Notes under the pieces: model-generated
The model's database searches: none
The model's input: the letters and a program-made list of their open reading frames with translations, nothing else
What the model was told of the DNA's origin: nothing
Made by a program: the position numbers and the translations under genes
Source: Brettanomyces bruxellensis
Lineage: Eukaryota; Ascomycota; Pichiomycetes; Pichiales; Pichiaceae
Reading direction: 5' to 3'
Length of the DNA stretch: 64,000 bases
Assembly: GCF_011074885.1 (NCBI RefSeq)
Contig: NC_054685.1
Location: 62,001 to 126,000, forward strand
Shown: positions 49,129 to 59,645 of the stretch, piece after piece
Position numbering within the stretch: the stretch's first letter is position 1
Layout: each line of letters starts with the position of its first letter

Positions 49129-52100
49129 ATGTCATCCCAAAAGTTGTCGGGTGATGATGATCACAATGATGAAGTTTTGAATAGTGTTACCGGAAACTCC
49201 GACACAAAAGTTTCCAATTCTACATCTTCGCATGGAGATGAGGATTCAAGCGAAGACGTTGAGAAATTTTTAGGGGCAGGATCTGAACAGAATCATTCTG
49301 CCGGTATTCCAGAAAAATCGGCCAATCCTGAAAATACTGCTTTGGCTGCTCATTCAAAAGAAGCGGTATATCCACAAAAATATGCTGTTAAATCTGATTC
49401 AGCGTCAAAGCCAATAATTGGTACAGCTGCAATGGGTAGTCCCTTTACTGCAAATTTAAACGAAGCAGCTTCAACTTTCACGACTTCTTCGCCCAGAGCA
49501 GCCCCAATAATGCCGTTAACTTCTTCGAATTCCGAAGTTGGAGATGCCAAGGAAATTTCTTCACGAACACACACTGAGAATGAGAATATTTCAAGTAAGA
49601 ATCTACACGACAAGCCACATGGAAAACCTCTTGCTGAATCAAAACCAAAAAAAGCTCAGCCCCAGCAACATTTGAAGTCCCAATCTGTTCAGGCACCATC
49701 AGTACAAAGTACAAGTGATTCACAACTAGTTTCACCTCTTCTTCAAAGTTATCTTCCGAACCTTCACAACGTGCGAAACCAAAAATCTAATAGATCTATT
49801 AAATCAGCCACACGCTCAGTTACGGCGCAGCCAAACCGTGTTCTTCTTAAGCAGAGGCCGCAGGGATCATACCATAGGCAATATGTTCTGCTCCGCGATA
49901 AACAAGGCCCAATGCCAAGTCCTTTATTCAGTCCTGCAAACCCACCATTGAGCTTTGGTACTAATTCGGATGCGGCCGGTTTTAAACTTGACTCGCCTCA
50001 ACTCTATCCGGTGAGATCGGCAAGGTCACTTCGCTCTAAAACGCATCCAAAGAGGGAATCATCAAAGTACGTCTTTAGTGTTGATGATGATGAGGATGAG
50101 GTGGAGGAAGATTTGAACAGGGAATACTTACAAGATTATAATAACACCTTACACCACCGAAGATCCCAACTTCCATCACAAGCCAATGGCTTGGAAGGAC
50201 AACCTTTATCTGCTCAGGCAGATTACGATGATAACTTGGCATCATTGAGCAATTTTGATGATAATAGCACTATCAGGCAGACCACATCCAGGCTTTCCGA
50301 AAATGAAGAGTTACAGGATGCTGATCATTCAACAAGCGTCGAAAATCCGGTAGACGAAGATGCGGCTATGACCGCAACACAAAGTAGAAAGTCATCAGTC
50401 GCACCGATTGATCCTGCTTATGATGAATATCCGGATGATGCGTCAACTAGCTCAAATGAAAGTTTTACTTTGAGAGAACGGCAAGATGCTATTAATGAAA
50501 CACATCCTTTTGGAATTCGTATTTGGAAGCCTGCCGTTTACAAAAAGCATCGCTCTGTTGAAAAAGAAGCTGATAATGATATTCATTCCAATCCTAGTAC
50601 GGCAAAGACTATTGGTAAAAGTGTGAAGTTTTTTAACTTTCTATGGACATGCACATTTGGATTGGCATTCTTTTCCATCTGTCTTATATTCTCTGCCTTA
50701 ACTGCAATTATGTCCATTATCTGTGTAAAATGCACAGATCAGTCGTTGAAATATGCTCAACTATACCTCCGCTTAGGTCTCTATCTTTTGATGCCATTTG
50801 GAAAGATTGTTCTTATGAATTCTAGCACAAACTATATTCGTGAAGATGCCTATGTAGGTACTTCTGTGGCAGATTTTCGCAGATGGCGTGCCCAGAATGA
50901 AGGCAGACTTTTCTTTTCTGCCCCAAATGCAATGAAAGGTCGTATCACGGAGGCAACACCGTTGAATAGCAGATTACCTCTGAATGCCAGAAATTATACG
51001 GATCATTCAAATGTTTCAAGTCCACAAGGTAGCAGTGATCATGCTCATGATGGGGGAGACGATGTTACAGTGAAGGAAAGATTATTTGGTAGAGGACAAT
51101 GGAATGCTGGCAGAGTCGCTTTCTTTTTACAATTCTATTTAATATTTGTGCCATTTACTAGTATCATTGCATTTGCTCAGTGGCTTGGTGTTTTCACTAT
51201 TCCTATGGCAAAGGTTTTGGTAATTCTTTTGAATCATCTTAGAATGCATCCTTTGGCTTTGTCCTTTGAACCGGAAAAGGACTATTATGAGAAAAGGCTT
51301 AACAGTATTCCTCGGAATGAATCCATTTTAATCTGCACCTATAGATCTTTTGGATTTCATTATTACAAATATACAGTTGATGGAACAAACATTTTCTTTA
51401 TCAATCTGAATTTTTTGGTTATTTTTACCATTTTTGATTACTTCTGCTTAAACCAGAAATTGCATTGGGTCACACCTATTACCAACCCTTCTTTGATTTT
51501 TATTCTTTGTCTTGCATCTATCATTCCACTTGCCTACTTTATCGGTCAGGCAGTTGCTTCCATCTCCGCACAAACTTCCATGGGTGTCGGTGCAGTTATT
51601 AATGCATTCTTCTCCACTATCGTGGAAGTTTTCTTATATTGTGTCGCTTTGAACCAATCTAAGGCAAAGCTTGTCGAGGGTTCAATTATTGGTTCCATCC
51701 TCGGTGCGGTTCTTCTTTTGCCAGGAACATCAATGTGCAGTGGCGCCATCAGAAGAAAAACACAGAGATACAATCCAGCGTCTGCTGGTGTGTCATCCAC
51801 TATGCTTCTATACTCTATTTTGATCATGTTTTCTCCTACAATTCTGCATCAAATATTCGGTCAATACGAAGAAAGATGTCGGGATTGTACAGAAGTTTCT
51901 AATTCAGCTCAGAGTTGTAAACGGTGCCATTATATACAGTCAACTGTTGTCATAGATCGGCTTTACACTAAGTATTTAAGGCCTTTCACCATTGTATGCT
52001 CCATCTGCCTATTCACTGCATATTGTATTGGTCTGCTTTTCACATTGAAAACGCATGCAGCATTGATTTGGAGTACACCTGTCTCCGTCGAGAAGGAGAA

Positions 52101-52932
52101 AAGAGCTACTGGAGCAGCAATCACCGTTCAGACTCCTGAAAACTCAAGTATGGGCTCTAGGTCAAAGGCTTCTGGTTCTGTTTCAAATCAAAATGATCTT
52201 TCTTTGGTTCGCGCTTTAACAAGATCTACCAGCTTTATGCAAAGTCAACAACAGCAGCAGCGTCAACCTCAGCAGCCTCAACTTCAGCAACAGACATCTG
52301 TTCAGTCGATGCAGCCACAAATGCAACAGCAACAGCAGTTACAGCTACAAAGTGATGGAGGTCATGACTCTCCAAACTGGTCTAGATCTAAGTCCACAAG
52401 TATTCTTTTACTTGCTACGTTTACATATGCAATTATTGCGGAAATTTTGGTCGATGTTGTCGATGACGTTTTGAAAGCATTCCCTATAAATCCTAAGTTC
52501 CTTGGCTTGACCGTTTTTGCTTTAGTGCCAAACACTACTGAGTTTGTTAATGCTATTCTGTTTGCCATGCATGGGAATGTTGCCTTATCTATGGAAATTG
52601 GTTCTGCCTATGCACTTCAAGTCTGCCTTTTGCAAATTCCTATTTTGGTTGTTTACACGTGTTGGGGTGCAATTAAAACTGGATTTATTGATCCTTCCAA
52701 ATTGTTTTCTCTTATCTTCCCACGCTGGGATTTTATTGCCTGTCTAATGTCTGTCTACATGTTTACATATGTGTACGCTGAAGGAAAGTCGAATTACTTT
52801 AAAGGATCCATTCTTATTCTCCTTTATATCGGGATAATATTTGGTTTCTTTATAGCCATCTCCATTGATGACGAGCATGAGTATATTTCAAAAGGGGTGG
52901 CCTTAACTTCCAACTTGTTATTTAATAACTGA
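49129..52932 (+). CDS. VNX1: Vacuolar monovalent cation/H+ antiporter of the CAX-type family, Vnx1-like (1267 aa)
   Basis: Vnx1 exchanges Na+ and K+ for protons across the vacuolar membrane. The first 500 or so residues are low-complexity, Ser/Gln/Asp-rich and probably cytosolic; S. cerevisiae Vnx1 (908 aa) has a shorter one. Membrane segments start near residue 505 (FFNFLWTCTFGLAFFSICLI). The two exchanger repeats are visible: ASISAQTSMGVGAVINAFFSTIVEVFLY and GSIIGSILGAVLLLPGTSM in the first, and LTVFALVPNTTEFVNAILFAMHGN with MEIGSAYALQVCLLQIPILV in the second. The conserved acidic residues are the Glu in STIVEVF and in NTTEFVN. A Gln-rich loop (about 1040-1075) separates the halves. The first ATG is 49129; TTG at 49123 is rejected. 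Confidence 0.85.
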   Translation: MSSQKLSGDDDHNDEVLNSVTGNSDTKVSNSTSSHGDEDSSEDVEKFLGAGSEQNHSAGIPEKSANPENTALAAHSKEAVYPQKYAVKSDSASKPIIGTAAMGSPFTANLNEAASTFTTSSPRAAPIMPLTSSNSEVGDAKEISSRTHTENENISSKNLHDKPHGKPLAESKPKKAQPQQHLKSQSVQAPSVQSTSDSQLVSPLLQSYLPNLHNVRNQKSNRSIKSATRSVTAQPNRVLLKQRPQGSYHRQYVLLRDKQGPMPSPLFSPANPPLSFGTNSDAAGFKLDSPQLYPVRSARSLRSKTHPKRESSKYVFSVDDDEDEVEEDLNREYLQDYNNTLHHRRSQLPSQANGLEGQPLSAQADYDDNLASLSNFDDNSTIRQTTSRLSENEELQDADHSTSVENPVDEDAAMTATQSRKSSVAPIDPAYDEYPDDASTSSNESFTLRERQDAINETHPFGIRIWKPAVYKKHRSVEKEADNDIHSNPSTAKTIGKSVKFFNFLWTCTFGLAFFSICLIFSALTAIMSIICVKCTDQSLKYAQLYLRLGLYLLMPFGKIVLMNSSTNYIREDAYVGTSVADFRRWRAQNEGRLFFSAPNAMKGRITEATPLNSRLPLNARNYTDHSNVSSPQGSSDHAHDGGDDVTVKERLFGRGQWNAGRVAFFLQFYLIFVPFTSIIAFAQWLGVFTIPMAKVLVILLNHLRMHPLALSFEPEKDYYEKRLNSIPRNESILICTYRSFGFHYYKYTVDGTNIFFINLNFLVIFTIFDYFCLNQKLHWVTPITNPSLIFILCLASIIPLAYFIGQAVASISAQTSMGVGAVINAFFSTIVEVFLYCVALNQSKAKLVEGSIIGSILGAVLLLPGTSMCSGAIRRKTQRYNPASAGVSSTMLLYSILIMFSPTILHQIFGQYEERCRDCTEVSNSAQSCKRCHYIQSTVVIDRLYTKYLRPFTIVCSICLFTAYCIGLLFTLKTHAALIWSTPVSVEKEKRATGAAITVQTPENSSMGSRSKASGSVSNQNDLSLVRALTRSTSFMQSQQQQQRQPQQPQLQQQTSVQSMQPQMQQQQQLQLQSDGGHDSPNWSRSKSTSILLLATFTYAIIAEILVDVVDDVLKAFPINPKFLGLTVFALVPNTTEFVNAILFAMHGNVALSMEIGSAYALQVCLLQIPILVVYTCWGAIKTGFIDPSKLFSLIFPRWDFIACLMSVYMFTYVYAEGKSNYFKGSILILLYIGIIFGFFIAISIDDEHEYISKGVALTSNLLFNN
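52246..52350 (+). repeat. CAA/CAG repeat encoding the Gln-rich loop of VNX1
   Basis: Mixed CAA and CAG codons encode an interrupted Gln/Pro run in the loop before the second exchanger repeat. Confidence 0.7.
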
Positions 52933-53139
52933 GTGCAACAAAATGATACCAATACTACATTTCAAGAAAACTTATGTTTGCGTTTCCAGATCACTTCGCA
53001 TTCAAAGTATTGTCTTCAACTTTTTTTTTTTTTTTTTTTTAGTACGAGTATATCTATTTATTATTATAGTCTTGTTTTAATCAATAGAAGAAAAATGCTT
53101 AGTCTATTAGTATGTGATGTCCAGTTTCAAGGTTTGCGA
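52933..53139. other. convergent VNX1/ARG8 spacer with T20 run
   Basis: 207 bases with 20 consecutive T at 53021-53040. No gene seen. Confidence 0.6.
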
Positions 53140-54486
53140 TTATTTTTTTTGAACAAAAGTCTCATTCATAGCCTTCTCTAAAATCTTCAAACCATCAATA
53201 ATGACTTCGTCGGGGATGTTTAAGGGAGGAACAATTCTAATGACATTTCCGCCGGCACTAATAACCAAAAGTCCTAGTTCTCTTGCTTTTTCAATAACAG
53301 CAGATGGGTTTTCAGTGCATTCAAGTCCAAGGATTAACCCTTCACCCCTGATATCCTTAATATTTTTGGGGAACTTTTCTTTTAATTCATTCAGTTTAAC
53401 CTTGAAGAGTTCGGACTTCTTCTGAACATTATTTAAGAATTCATCAGTAGCTATCTGATTTAAAACATAGCATCCAATTCTTGCCCCCAATGGATTTCCA
53501 CCAAAAGTTGTTCCATGATCTCCAACCTTTATTACATCACCAACCTCTTTTGAAATCATGGTGGCACCAATTGGAAATCCATTTCCTAATGCCTTTGCCA
53601 TTGTGAGAATATCCGGATGTCCTTCTTTTGGAAGCTTTGCATGGGCCCAAAGCTTTCCCGATCTTCCCAGTCCACATTGTATTTCATCATATATTAAAAG
53701 AGCTTTATGCTTACTGCAAAGTTTCTTCAAAGAAACCAGGAATTCATGATTCTGTGGATGAACGCCACCTTCACCTTGAATTGGTTCGATGATTACACCA
53801 CAAGTTTCATCACTGATCAATTTTTCAACCGATGCAATGTCGCCGGGTTTAGCAACAGAAACACCCGGAACCAATGGTGCAAAAGGCTTCTGGTACTTAG
53901 GATTTGGGGTCACAGATAATGAACCAAATGTTCTACCGTGAAATGAGGTTTCAAAGGTTATGAATTTTGTCTTTTTAAGAGAAATGGAAGTTCCGTATTT
54001 TCTAGCGAACTTTAGGGCAGCCTCATTCGCTTCCGTACCGGAGTTGCACAAAAACACTTGTGATGCATTGTACATCCCACCAAACTGCTTTGTTTTTTCA
54101 ACCAATTCTTTACTTAACTTTAAAGTCCATAGGTTGTAGAAAAGATTTGAACTATGGACAAGTGTGTTCGCCTGCTCAAACATAATCTTTGCAACCTCTG
54201 GGTTGGAATGGCCAAGAGCAGTCACGGCAATTCCGGCAGAAAAATCAACGTACTTCTTTCCCTCGACATCCCAAAGAAAAGAACCTTTCCCTTTTTTCAG
54301 AACCATTTCTGGTCTGCTGTATGTGGTCACTCCAAATGGCGCATTATTGCCAATAAACTCTGATGTCTTCGACAAAGTGGTTTTGTTAGCATGAATTAAT
54401 GCCCTGCCAGAGTTGGTGAATGACCTGCTTTGGATCGCAACAGTTAATCTCTTGGATGCTGATTTCAAAACTGACGCTCTAAACAT
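53140..54486 (-). CDS. ARG8: Acetylornithine aminotransferase, mitochondrial (448 aa)
   Basis: Arg8 is a PLP enzyme of the mitochondrial ornithine (arginine) biosynthetic cycle, converting N-acetylglutamate semialdehyde to acetylornithine. The N-terminus MFRASVLKSASKRLTVAIQS is a presequence. The class-III aminotransferase fold is clear: CNSGTEANEAALKFARKYG, VIIEPIQGEGGVHP, LLIYDEIQCGLGRSGKLWA, and the PLP lysine Lys298 in TMAKALGNGFPIG. It ends with MNETFVQKK. S. cerevisiae Arg8 is 423 aa. It is more like the acetylornithine enzyme than ornithine aminotransferase (Car2), by length and presequence. A perfect Gcn4 site is 135 bases upstream. Confidence 0.95.
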   Translation of the reverse strand: MFRASVLKSASKRLTVAIQSRSFTNSGRALIHANKTTLSKTSEFIGNNAPFGVTTYSRPEMVLKKGKGSFLWDVEGKKYVDFSAGIAVTALGHSNPEVAKIMFEQANTLVHSSNLFYNLWTLKLSKELVEKTKQFGGMYNASQVFLCNSGTEANEAALKFARKYGTSISLKKTKFITFETSFHGRTFGSLSVTPNPKYQKPFAPLVPGVSVAKPGDIASVEKLISDETCGVIIEPIQGEGGVHPQNHEFLVSLKKLCSKHKALLIYDEIQCGLGRSGKLWAHAKLPKEGHPDILTMAKALGNGFPIGATMISKEVGDVIKVGDHGTTFGGNPLGARIGCYVLNQIATDEFLNNVQKKSELFKVKLNELKEKFPKNIKDIRGEGLILGLECTENPSAVIEKARELGLLVISAGGNVIRIVPPLNIPDEVIIDGLKILEKAMNETFVQKK

Positions 54487-55234
54487 AATGAAATTTCTTA
54501 ACTGTTATACACCAAACTTAACTTCAGAAAAGTGCCGGGGCTATTAAAGTTGAAAAGACTATTCGTGGATAAAACGTAAGATCAAAAAAGAAGGATGTAC
54601 TGCAATTTATATACTCGATGTGACTCACCGTATTTTTGGACGAAATAACAATAAATTCTGTGATATAATGTAAAAATTTTATTCTTATAATAATAGGAAT
54701 AGTTGCGCGCTTAGTAAAAGAAATTACTTTAAATGGAATAAGTGATAGTTTATGAAATTTATATTTTGGAAATTAGGCTGCTATGGTGGAATTATTTCAG
54801 ATGTCTAGTACATCTTGACACCGAATACGTTAAACCGATGACAACTTTGGAAAGTCGTGGGTCCTATTACCTGAACCATTTCTAGAGTTGATGAAACATT
54901 TTTTCTTAAAGCTAATTGCTTTTGCTTCATAATCTGTACGTAAATGCATTTTTTGCGGAGTTAGATATATGCATTTGATCAAAATCACTTTGCAAAGGAG
55001 ATCATTTATCTATCTCATCTCATTCTTTTTTTCTCATTAGAACAAAGTCCACATCCGTAAACCCTACATATAAATGTTTTTCATTCGCCCCGAAAAATAT
55101 CTTATTTTCGCTTGTCTCCAGAGTAAGCAAGCATAGGCATGGCATCACTTTATTATTTATGATTTTTATTCATAAGAGCTTTACAATATTTTGTGTTCAA
55201 TAGAATCAACTTAAAGTCATTAGACACAATCAAG
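54487..55234. other. divergent intergenic ARG8 / mL58
   Basis: 748 bases, AT-rich; contains the Gcn4-type site. No gene seen. Confidence 0.55.
54621..54627. promoter_or_regulatory. Gcn4 site TGACTCA upstream of ARG8
   Basis: Perfect TGACTCA palindromic AP-1/Gcn4 core at 54621-54627, 135 bases before the ARG8 ATG. ARG genes are Gcn4 targets in S. cerevisiae. Confidence 0.6.
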
Positions 55235-55729
55235 ATGTCAACTAAGTTTTTTAATCTCACAGCTAACGAGGCATTTAAAAAACTTCCACGAACGTTACAA
55301 ACATTCTTTACCAGATATCCGCCGGCACCAATTAAAATATATGCTACAAAACCCACATTTACAAATGCCACTGATGCCAATCCATTTTTGCCCAATATTC
55401 ATCCAATTACAAAGAAAGTTCATAATCCAGTGTACTCCTTACGAAAGCAGTCGGAGTTGTATAAGACGGCTTATAAATTTGGAATTGCTGATCTGATGCC
55501 AGTTATGCAAAACCAAAAGAAAGTGTATCAGGAAAAATATGTTAGCAAGCCTGTTCTTAAAGGTGTTTTGAATCCTAAGGGCCACAAATGGGAAAGAACA
55601 TATGCTGAGAGAAAGCGGAAGATCGCCGAAGGTATTGCAAATGCTGACAAGGTGCTTATTCAGTACAGAGGTTCAAAGTACAAGAAGAGATTGGAGAGGA
55701 GAGAAAAGGAGAAACCTACATGGTATTGA
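55235..55729 (+). CDS. MRPL20: Mitochondrial large-subunit ribosomal protein mL58 (Mrpl20-like), 164 aa
   Basis: The best fit I know is the yeast mitoribosomal protein Mrpl20 (mL58): FTRYPPAPIKIYATKP, then NPFLPN and NPVYSLRKQSELYKTAYKFGI, match in pattern a Pro-rich stretch followed by NPVYS.R..SELYK. The rest is basic (KGHKWERTYAERKRK; SKYKKRLERREKEKPTWY). The frame continues upstream to a GTG; the first ATG (55235) is used, although S. cerevisiae's protein is about 195 aa and the presequence would be short here. Another mitoribosomal protein sits 700 bases away (RSM25), with an LTR relic between. The name is moderately certain. Confidence 0.7.
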   Translation: MSTKFFNLTANEAFKKLPRTLQTFFTRYPPAPIKIYATKPTFTNATDANPFLPNIHPITKKVHNPVYSLRKQSELYKTAYKFGIADLMPVMQNQKKVYQEKYVSKPVLKGVLNPKGHKWERTYAERKRKIAEGIANADKVLIQYRGSKYKKRLERREKEKPTWY

Positions 55730-55868
55730 TGGACTAGATTTTATAAAAAGCATATTTAACAAGCAATTCTACTCTTGTATATATAATATAGAGACGCTGT
55801 CTCCTGAACAGTTATTTTAATACCTTCTCAATGATTTATTTCTATTTTAATTCTGTTATTATCGATCA

Positions 55869-56223
55869 TGTTGAGTTTTAGAATTCGCGGAGGAATCCGA
55901 ATAACTCGTATTTGGCTCTAAGAAGGGAGCCTGACCTGTTTCGGCAGGAGTATTACCGCCTTTTGGGGTGTATTATAAGTTATCCGAAGGATTGGAAGGC
56001 ATATTGATAGAATAGTGACTTATATTAAGATATATAGCGGTGATAGTCTCTAAAGAAAGAGGTAAAATAGTAACAAAATAATAATAGAGTGAGAAAATAC
56101 AAGGGGTGTTGCTAGACCCCTTATATATTCTTACTCGGGGAGAGGCCACATATCCCAAATATGGGCAATGACCCGTTCAAAGTAATATAAAAAGTAATAA
56201 GGGCAATTCGCATGGCTTTAACA
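55869..56223 (-). mobile_element. Probable solo LTR of a Ty1/copia-type retrotransposon (about 355 bases)
   Basis: Read on the minus strand, it begins TGTTAAAGCC (56223) and ends AACTCAACA (55869), with short TGTT/AACA inverted ends. It contains a TATATAAGG promoter-like box (near 56124), and an ATG at 56002-56000 that opens a Gag-like reading (MPSNPSDNL). A TAA follows nine codons later (55975-55973), after which the same frame is open again to the LTR end. In Ty1 the gag start lies inside the LTR near its end, as here. No internal element sequence follows and no 5-base target duplication is visible, so it is old or recombined. The exact ends are tentative. Confidence 0.6.
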
Positions 56224-56429
56224 CCAGTGAAATACAATAAAAGTAATAAAAGATAAAGTAATCCCTAAATATAATTGGTCCAAGGATGTAAATAAAGAGA
56301 AAATTTCTCGAGGTTGTGTGGTTAACAACAATTGTCTTTGCAATATTCCGCTGATGGTGAAATATTCCAACAGATCATACTCTATTTGTTTGCATTAAAT
56401 AATATTTACAAGTGACGACCGCAAAAAAG

Positions 56430-57284
56430 CTAATTTTGCGCCTCATCAAATTTACTTAGTTTCCTAAATATATCCTCTTCCGTAGACTCTTCTTGAACCT
56501 CTTCCTTCTCACCGTTTTCACCTTCAAATTCAGCCTTCAAGTTATCATTCTCGCCCATATTACTACCACTTGCAGATGAATTAGCCCGTTTTGCTTCAAT
56601 AACCTTAGTTAATGCAATTGCATCCTTCTTCCACTTGCTCAACACTGCCATTTCTTTATCGAATCCATATTCGATTGCCGATTTATTATATACTGCTCCA
56701 AACATCTCACTCTGCTCGGCAGTCACACTAGATTCAGTCTCATCTGCAATCTTCAACCTATAATATTCGTATTTTGATTGTTCATAGGCATTATAAAGGG
56801 GCGTATTTTCTACCCTCACAAGGTAAAGAGTTCTCTGAACAACAGACTCGCCGTCCAATTTCTTGGTGTACTGTTTCATTGTAGACCAGTCAAGCTTTCC
56901 AATGTTTAAATTTCGCTCATTTTCGTTTAGTACTTTGGGATCCGCTAATTCCCAAGGATGCTGCCTATAAAATAATGACCTGATGTCATCTTCCACAAAA
57001 CGAAGTTTCTCCGGTTTCAAGAAATCTTTATTCATCTGTTTTGGAGTTAATCTTGTTTTGTAAAAGCCATTTGTTTTGTTAACATTAAGTATTTCATTAT
57101 ACCGTGAGTCTTCTTCCTCTTTTATTTTCTTCAACAATTGTATTTTGACTGTTTTGGTGTTATTAAACATTGGTGGATGGTAAGCAAGCACCTTATACCA
57201 AGAGGGTTGCTTTGTCACCAACCCGGAATCTAAGTATTGAGAGGTTCTCTCAAGTACCTGTCCAGCATTTTTAATAGCATTCAT
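56430..57284 (-). CDS. RSM25: Mitochondrial small-subunit ribosomal protein Rsm25 (mS23), 284 aa
   Basis: Rsm25 is a component of the mitoribosomal small subunit. It aligns with S. cerevisiae Rsm25 (264 aa) in several places: a start with VLERTSQYLDSGLVTKQPSWYKV; SLFYRQHPWELADPKVL; LDWSTMKQYTKKLDGESVVQ, RTLYLV; EYYRLKIADETESS; SAIEYGFDKEMAVLSKWKKD. The last about 45 residues are Glu/Asn-rich, as in yeast. No strong N-terminal presequence is evident beyond the first 15 residues, in line with the family. The ATG at 57284 is used. The gene is convergent with mL58 across the LTR relic. Confidence 0.92.
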   Translation of the reverse strand: MNAIKNAGQVLERTSQYLDSGLVTKQPSWYKVLAYHPPMFNNTKTVKIQLLKKIKEEEDSRYNEILNVNKTNGFYKTRLTPKQMNKDFLKPEKLRFVEDDIRSLFYRQHPWELADPKVLNENERNLNIGKLDWSTMKQYTKKLDGESVVQRTLYLVRVENTPLYNAYEQSKYEYYRLKIADETESSVTAEQSEMFGAVYNKSAIEYGFDKEMAVLSKWKKDAIALTKVIEAKRANSSASGSNMGENDNLKAEFEGENGEKEEVQEESTEEDIFRKLSKFDEAQN

Positions 57285-58040
57285 GACTGCTACAATGGTT
57301 TTTTTTTCTGAAAAAAAAGCCTCCCTTTATATGAGTGCAATAAGTCTAACAAATTATTTAAAGAATAGATAGACAAACCAGGTTTAAATAAGTGAGTTTT
57401 TTTTTCTTTCCATGATCACTCTTTTCTCTCTCAATATTTATGATACCAACTGAGTAAAAATATATACATCCTTACACGAGGCTGGATCCACAACGACTGG
57501 AAGAGAAAAGAATATGTATCAGGTAAAAATATAGCAAAAATTCAATGGTAAAGCAAAGATTAATTGTAAGCATCAAATTAAACCCTGTGGCTATTTAAAT
57601 AATACTAGTGCAATCGATTAGCCTACATTGTTTCTTCAGCTTTTATTAAAATATGCTATCAGCTAACAGAAATTACAGTTGGGACAAAAAAAAAAATTGC
57701 TGCAAGATTTTTTTCAGCCCTCGGAATTCTTTATTCTACATAAAATTGTTCACCATTTGTCGTCTGGCAGTCACGACCACTAAAGATGATTCAAGATGAT
57801 TCAACTGCGCGAAAAAATACTGAAAATCTCTTTCAAACAATAAGAATTTTGTTAGATAAGTCACCTGTCGATTATCATAAAAGAAGACTGAAACGATATA
57901 TAAGGGAACAAGTTTTAACTTGTTTCTGTATTTCTTGTTCTCAATTTTTGTTTCGGTCAATGATATAAATTAAATCGTATCAGTCATTTCGATCGTCGCT
58001 ACAATCCAATAAACAATTTGGGGGACACCATTTGCATAAT
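57285..58040. other. divergent intergenic RSM25 / DAL5-family gene
   Basis: 756 bases. GATAAG at 57855-57860 and a TTATC about 17 bases later suggest GATA sites for the transporter. A 60-codon ATG frame at 57786-57968 overlaps this promoter and has no known match. AGATGATTCA is tandemly duplicated at about 57784-57803. Confidence 0.5.
57855..57879. promoter_or_regulatory. Paired GATA sites before the DAL5-family gene
   Basis: GATAAG at 57855-57860 and an inverted GATAA (TTATC) about 17 bases downstream, about 165-185 bases before the ATG. GATA factors of nitrogen catabolite repression use such pairs. Confidence 0.25.
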
Positions 58041-59642
58041 ATGACTGCTGAAAATATTAAGGGACTTCCATCTCTTAGTGCTGAAAGCCAGAGAATCCTG
58101 GAAACTTCTCCTTCAGAGAGAGCAAGTGATGATATAAAAAAGTCGGATATCGATGAAAGCATAATAACAAGTAACTTGCCTTCACCATCCAAAAAGCAAC
58201 TTGATAGAGTGTATCGTCATTTAGATTATAGGATCATTCCCGCAATTTGGTGCCTATATTTTTTAACCTCATTTGGTTCTTCCGCTTATGGTAATACGCT
58301 TACAATGAACTTTGAGGAAAATCATTCGTTGCAAGCAAGTTTGAATCTAGATACGCGTGCTCTTTCAACTGCTACAGCGTTGTATTATGTCGCATATATA
58401 ATTTTTGATCTTCCGATGAACTTAGTTATGACTAAATTGTCACCACAAGTTTGGTTGTGTCGAATTGTTATGAGTGTTGGCCTCTGTTATATTTGTTATG
58501 CAGCTCTTCATAATGCTTCTGGTCTAGAGGCTATTAGATTTATGACAGGTTTCGCTGAATCTGGTACCTGGCCTGGTCTCACCTATTACATATCATTATG
58601 GTATCCCGAAGAAAGAACTGCCAGGAGAATTGGTTACTATTTTACCGCAGCCCAGTTGAGTGCTGCAGCTGCTGGTTTGGTTGCTGCAGGTTTTCAGAAA
58701 ATGGACATGGTTCGTGGATTTTATGGATGGAAATGGCTTTATATAGTTTATGGCTCCATTGTTATTGCTTGTGGTATTTCTCTTATATGGTGGCTTCCGG
58801 ACAGACCTGCTCATCTTTTAGGGAAGGAAACAAAATCCCATAGTATTCTTCCAGAAAGTATACACAAATTCTTTACTACAACACAGCCACTCTCATCAGA
58901 AGAGAGAAAATTGCATGCTATAGATATGGGCGAAAGATACAAAAAAGTTGAATGGGGTGTTATTGATTTATTGAGGGTTGTATCCGATATTCGGACATGG
59001 GCCTTGATTGTGATGTACTTTGGTGTGGTTGGTACCGGATATGGTCTAGCAGTCTTTGCTACAACATTGATTAAGGTGAATAACCCAAAGTTGTCTGGGA
59101 TTGATGTATCCTTATTGTACGCTCCTATTTGGCTATTCGATTTGGCAGCCATTCTTTTGGTTACTCCTTTTGCAGATAAGTTTAAAGCGCAAAGGTATAT
59201 TTTCTTTTCTTGTGCATGCCTTGTCATTATAATAGGCTTGCTCGTCACTACTTATGCTAAAGGTCCTTGGAGCAGATGGGGTGGATTGTTAATTTGCGGT
59301 TTTGGTTTAGGGCCAACCGTTCCAATATGCATGACATTGGCAGCAGAAATTATGACGCATGTCTATGGTGACGTTGGATGTGCAGCATCAGCGGCTCTTG
59401 TGTCTGGACTTGGAAATTTGGGATCTGTCACTTCTACTTATGCACTATACACCGGATGGCCTGCCGATGAGAAAAATTTGTATCGAAACTCAAATATGAT
59501 CCTACTATTAATGTGTGCTATGAGTATTGTGGCGTGCATTGTTTTGACAGTCTTGAGAAAATATATGAGTGAAGAGCCATACGACAAATCAAAAGTTGCT
59601 GAATCAAATAGCAATACAAGTATATCCATGAAGAGTACAGTT
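58041..59642 (+). CDS. MFS allantoate-permease (DAL5) family transporter (533 aa)
   Basis: Second member of the fungal anion:cation symporter family in this window, not closely similar to the one at 35412. The core starts RVYRHLDYRIIPAIWCLYFL with SSAYGNTLTMNF; then ATALYYVAYIIFDLPMNLVMTKLSP, FMTGFAESGTWPGLTYYISLWYPEERTARRIGYYFTA, LPDRPAHLL and a twelve-segment pattern. The family includes Dal5, Fen2, Vht1, Tna1 and the sulfonate transporter Soa1. I cannot assign a substrate from the sequence. The ATG at 58041 is preferred; the TTG at 58032 is not. It ends on a TAA at 59643-59645. It converges with the alpha-glucosidase gene. Confidence 0.85.
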
Positions 59643-59645
59643 TAA

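Noticed and set aside
57786..57968. 60-codon ATG frame with a charged start
   Set aside because: It ends as a hydrophobic run in the promoter of the DAL5-family gene and matches nothing I know. Possibly an upstream ORF, but unsupported.
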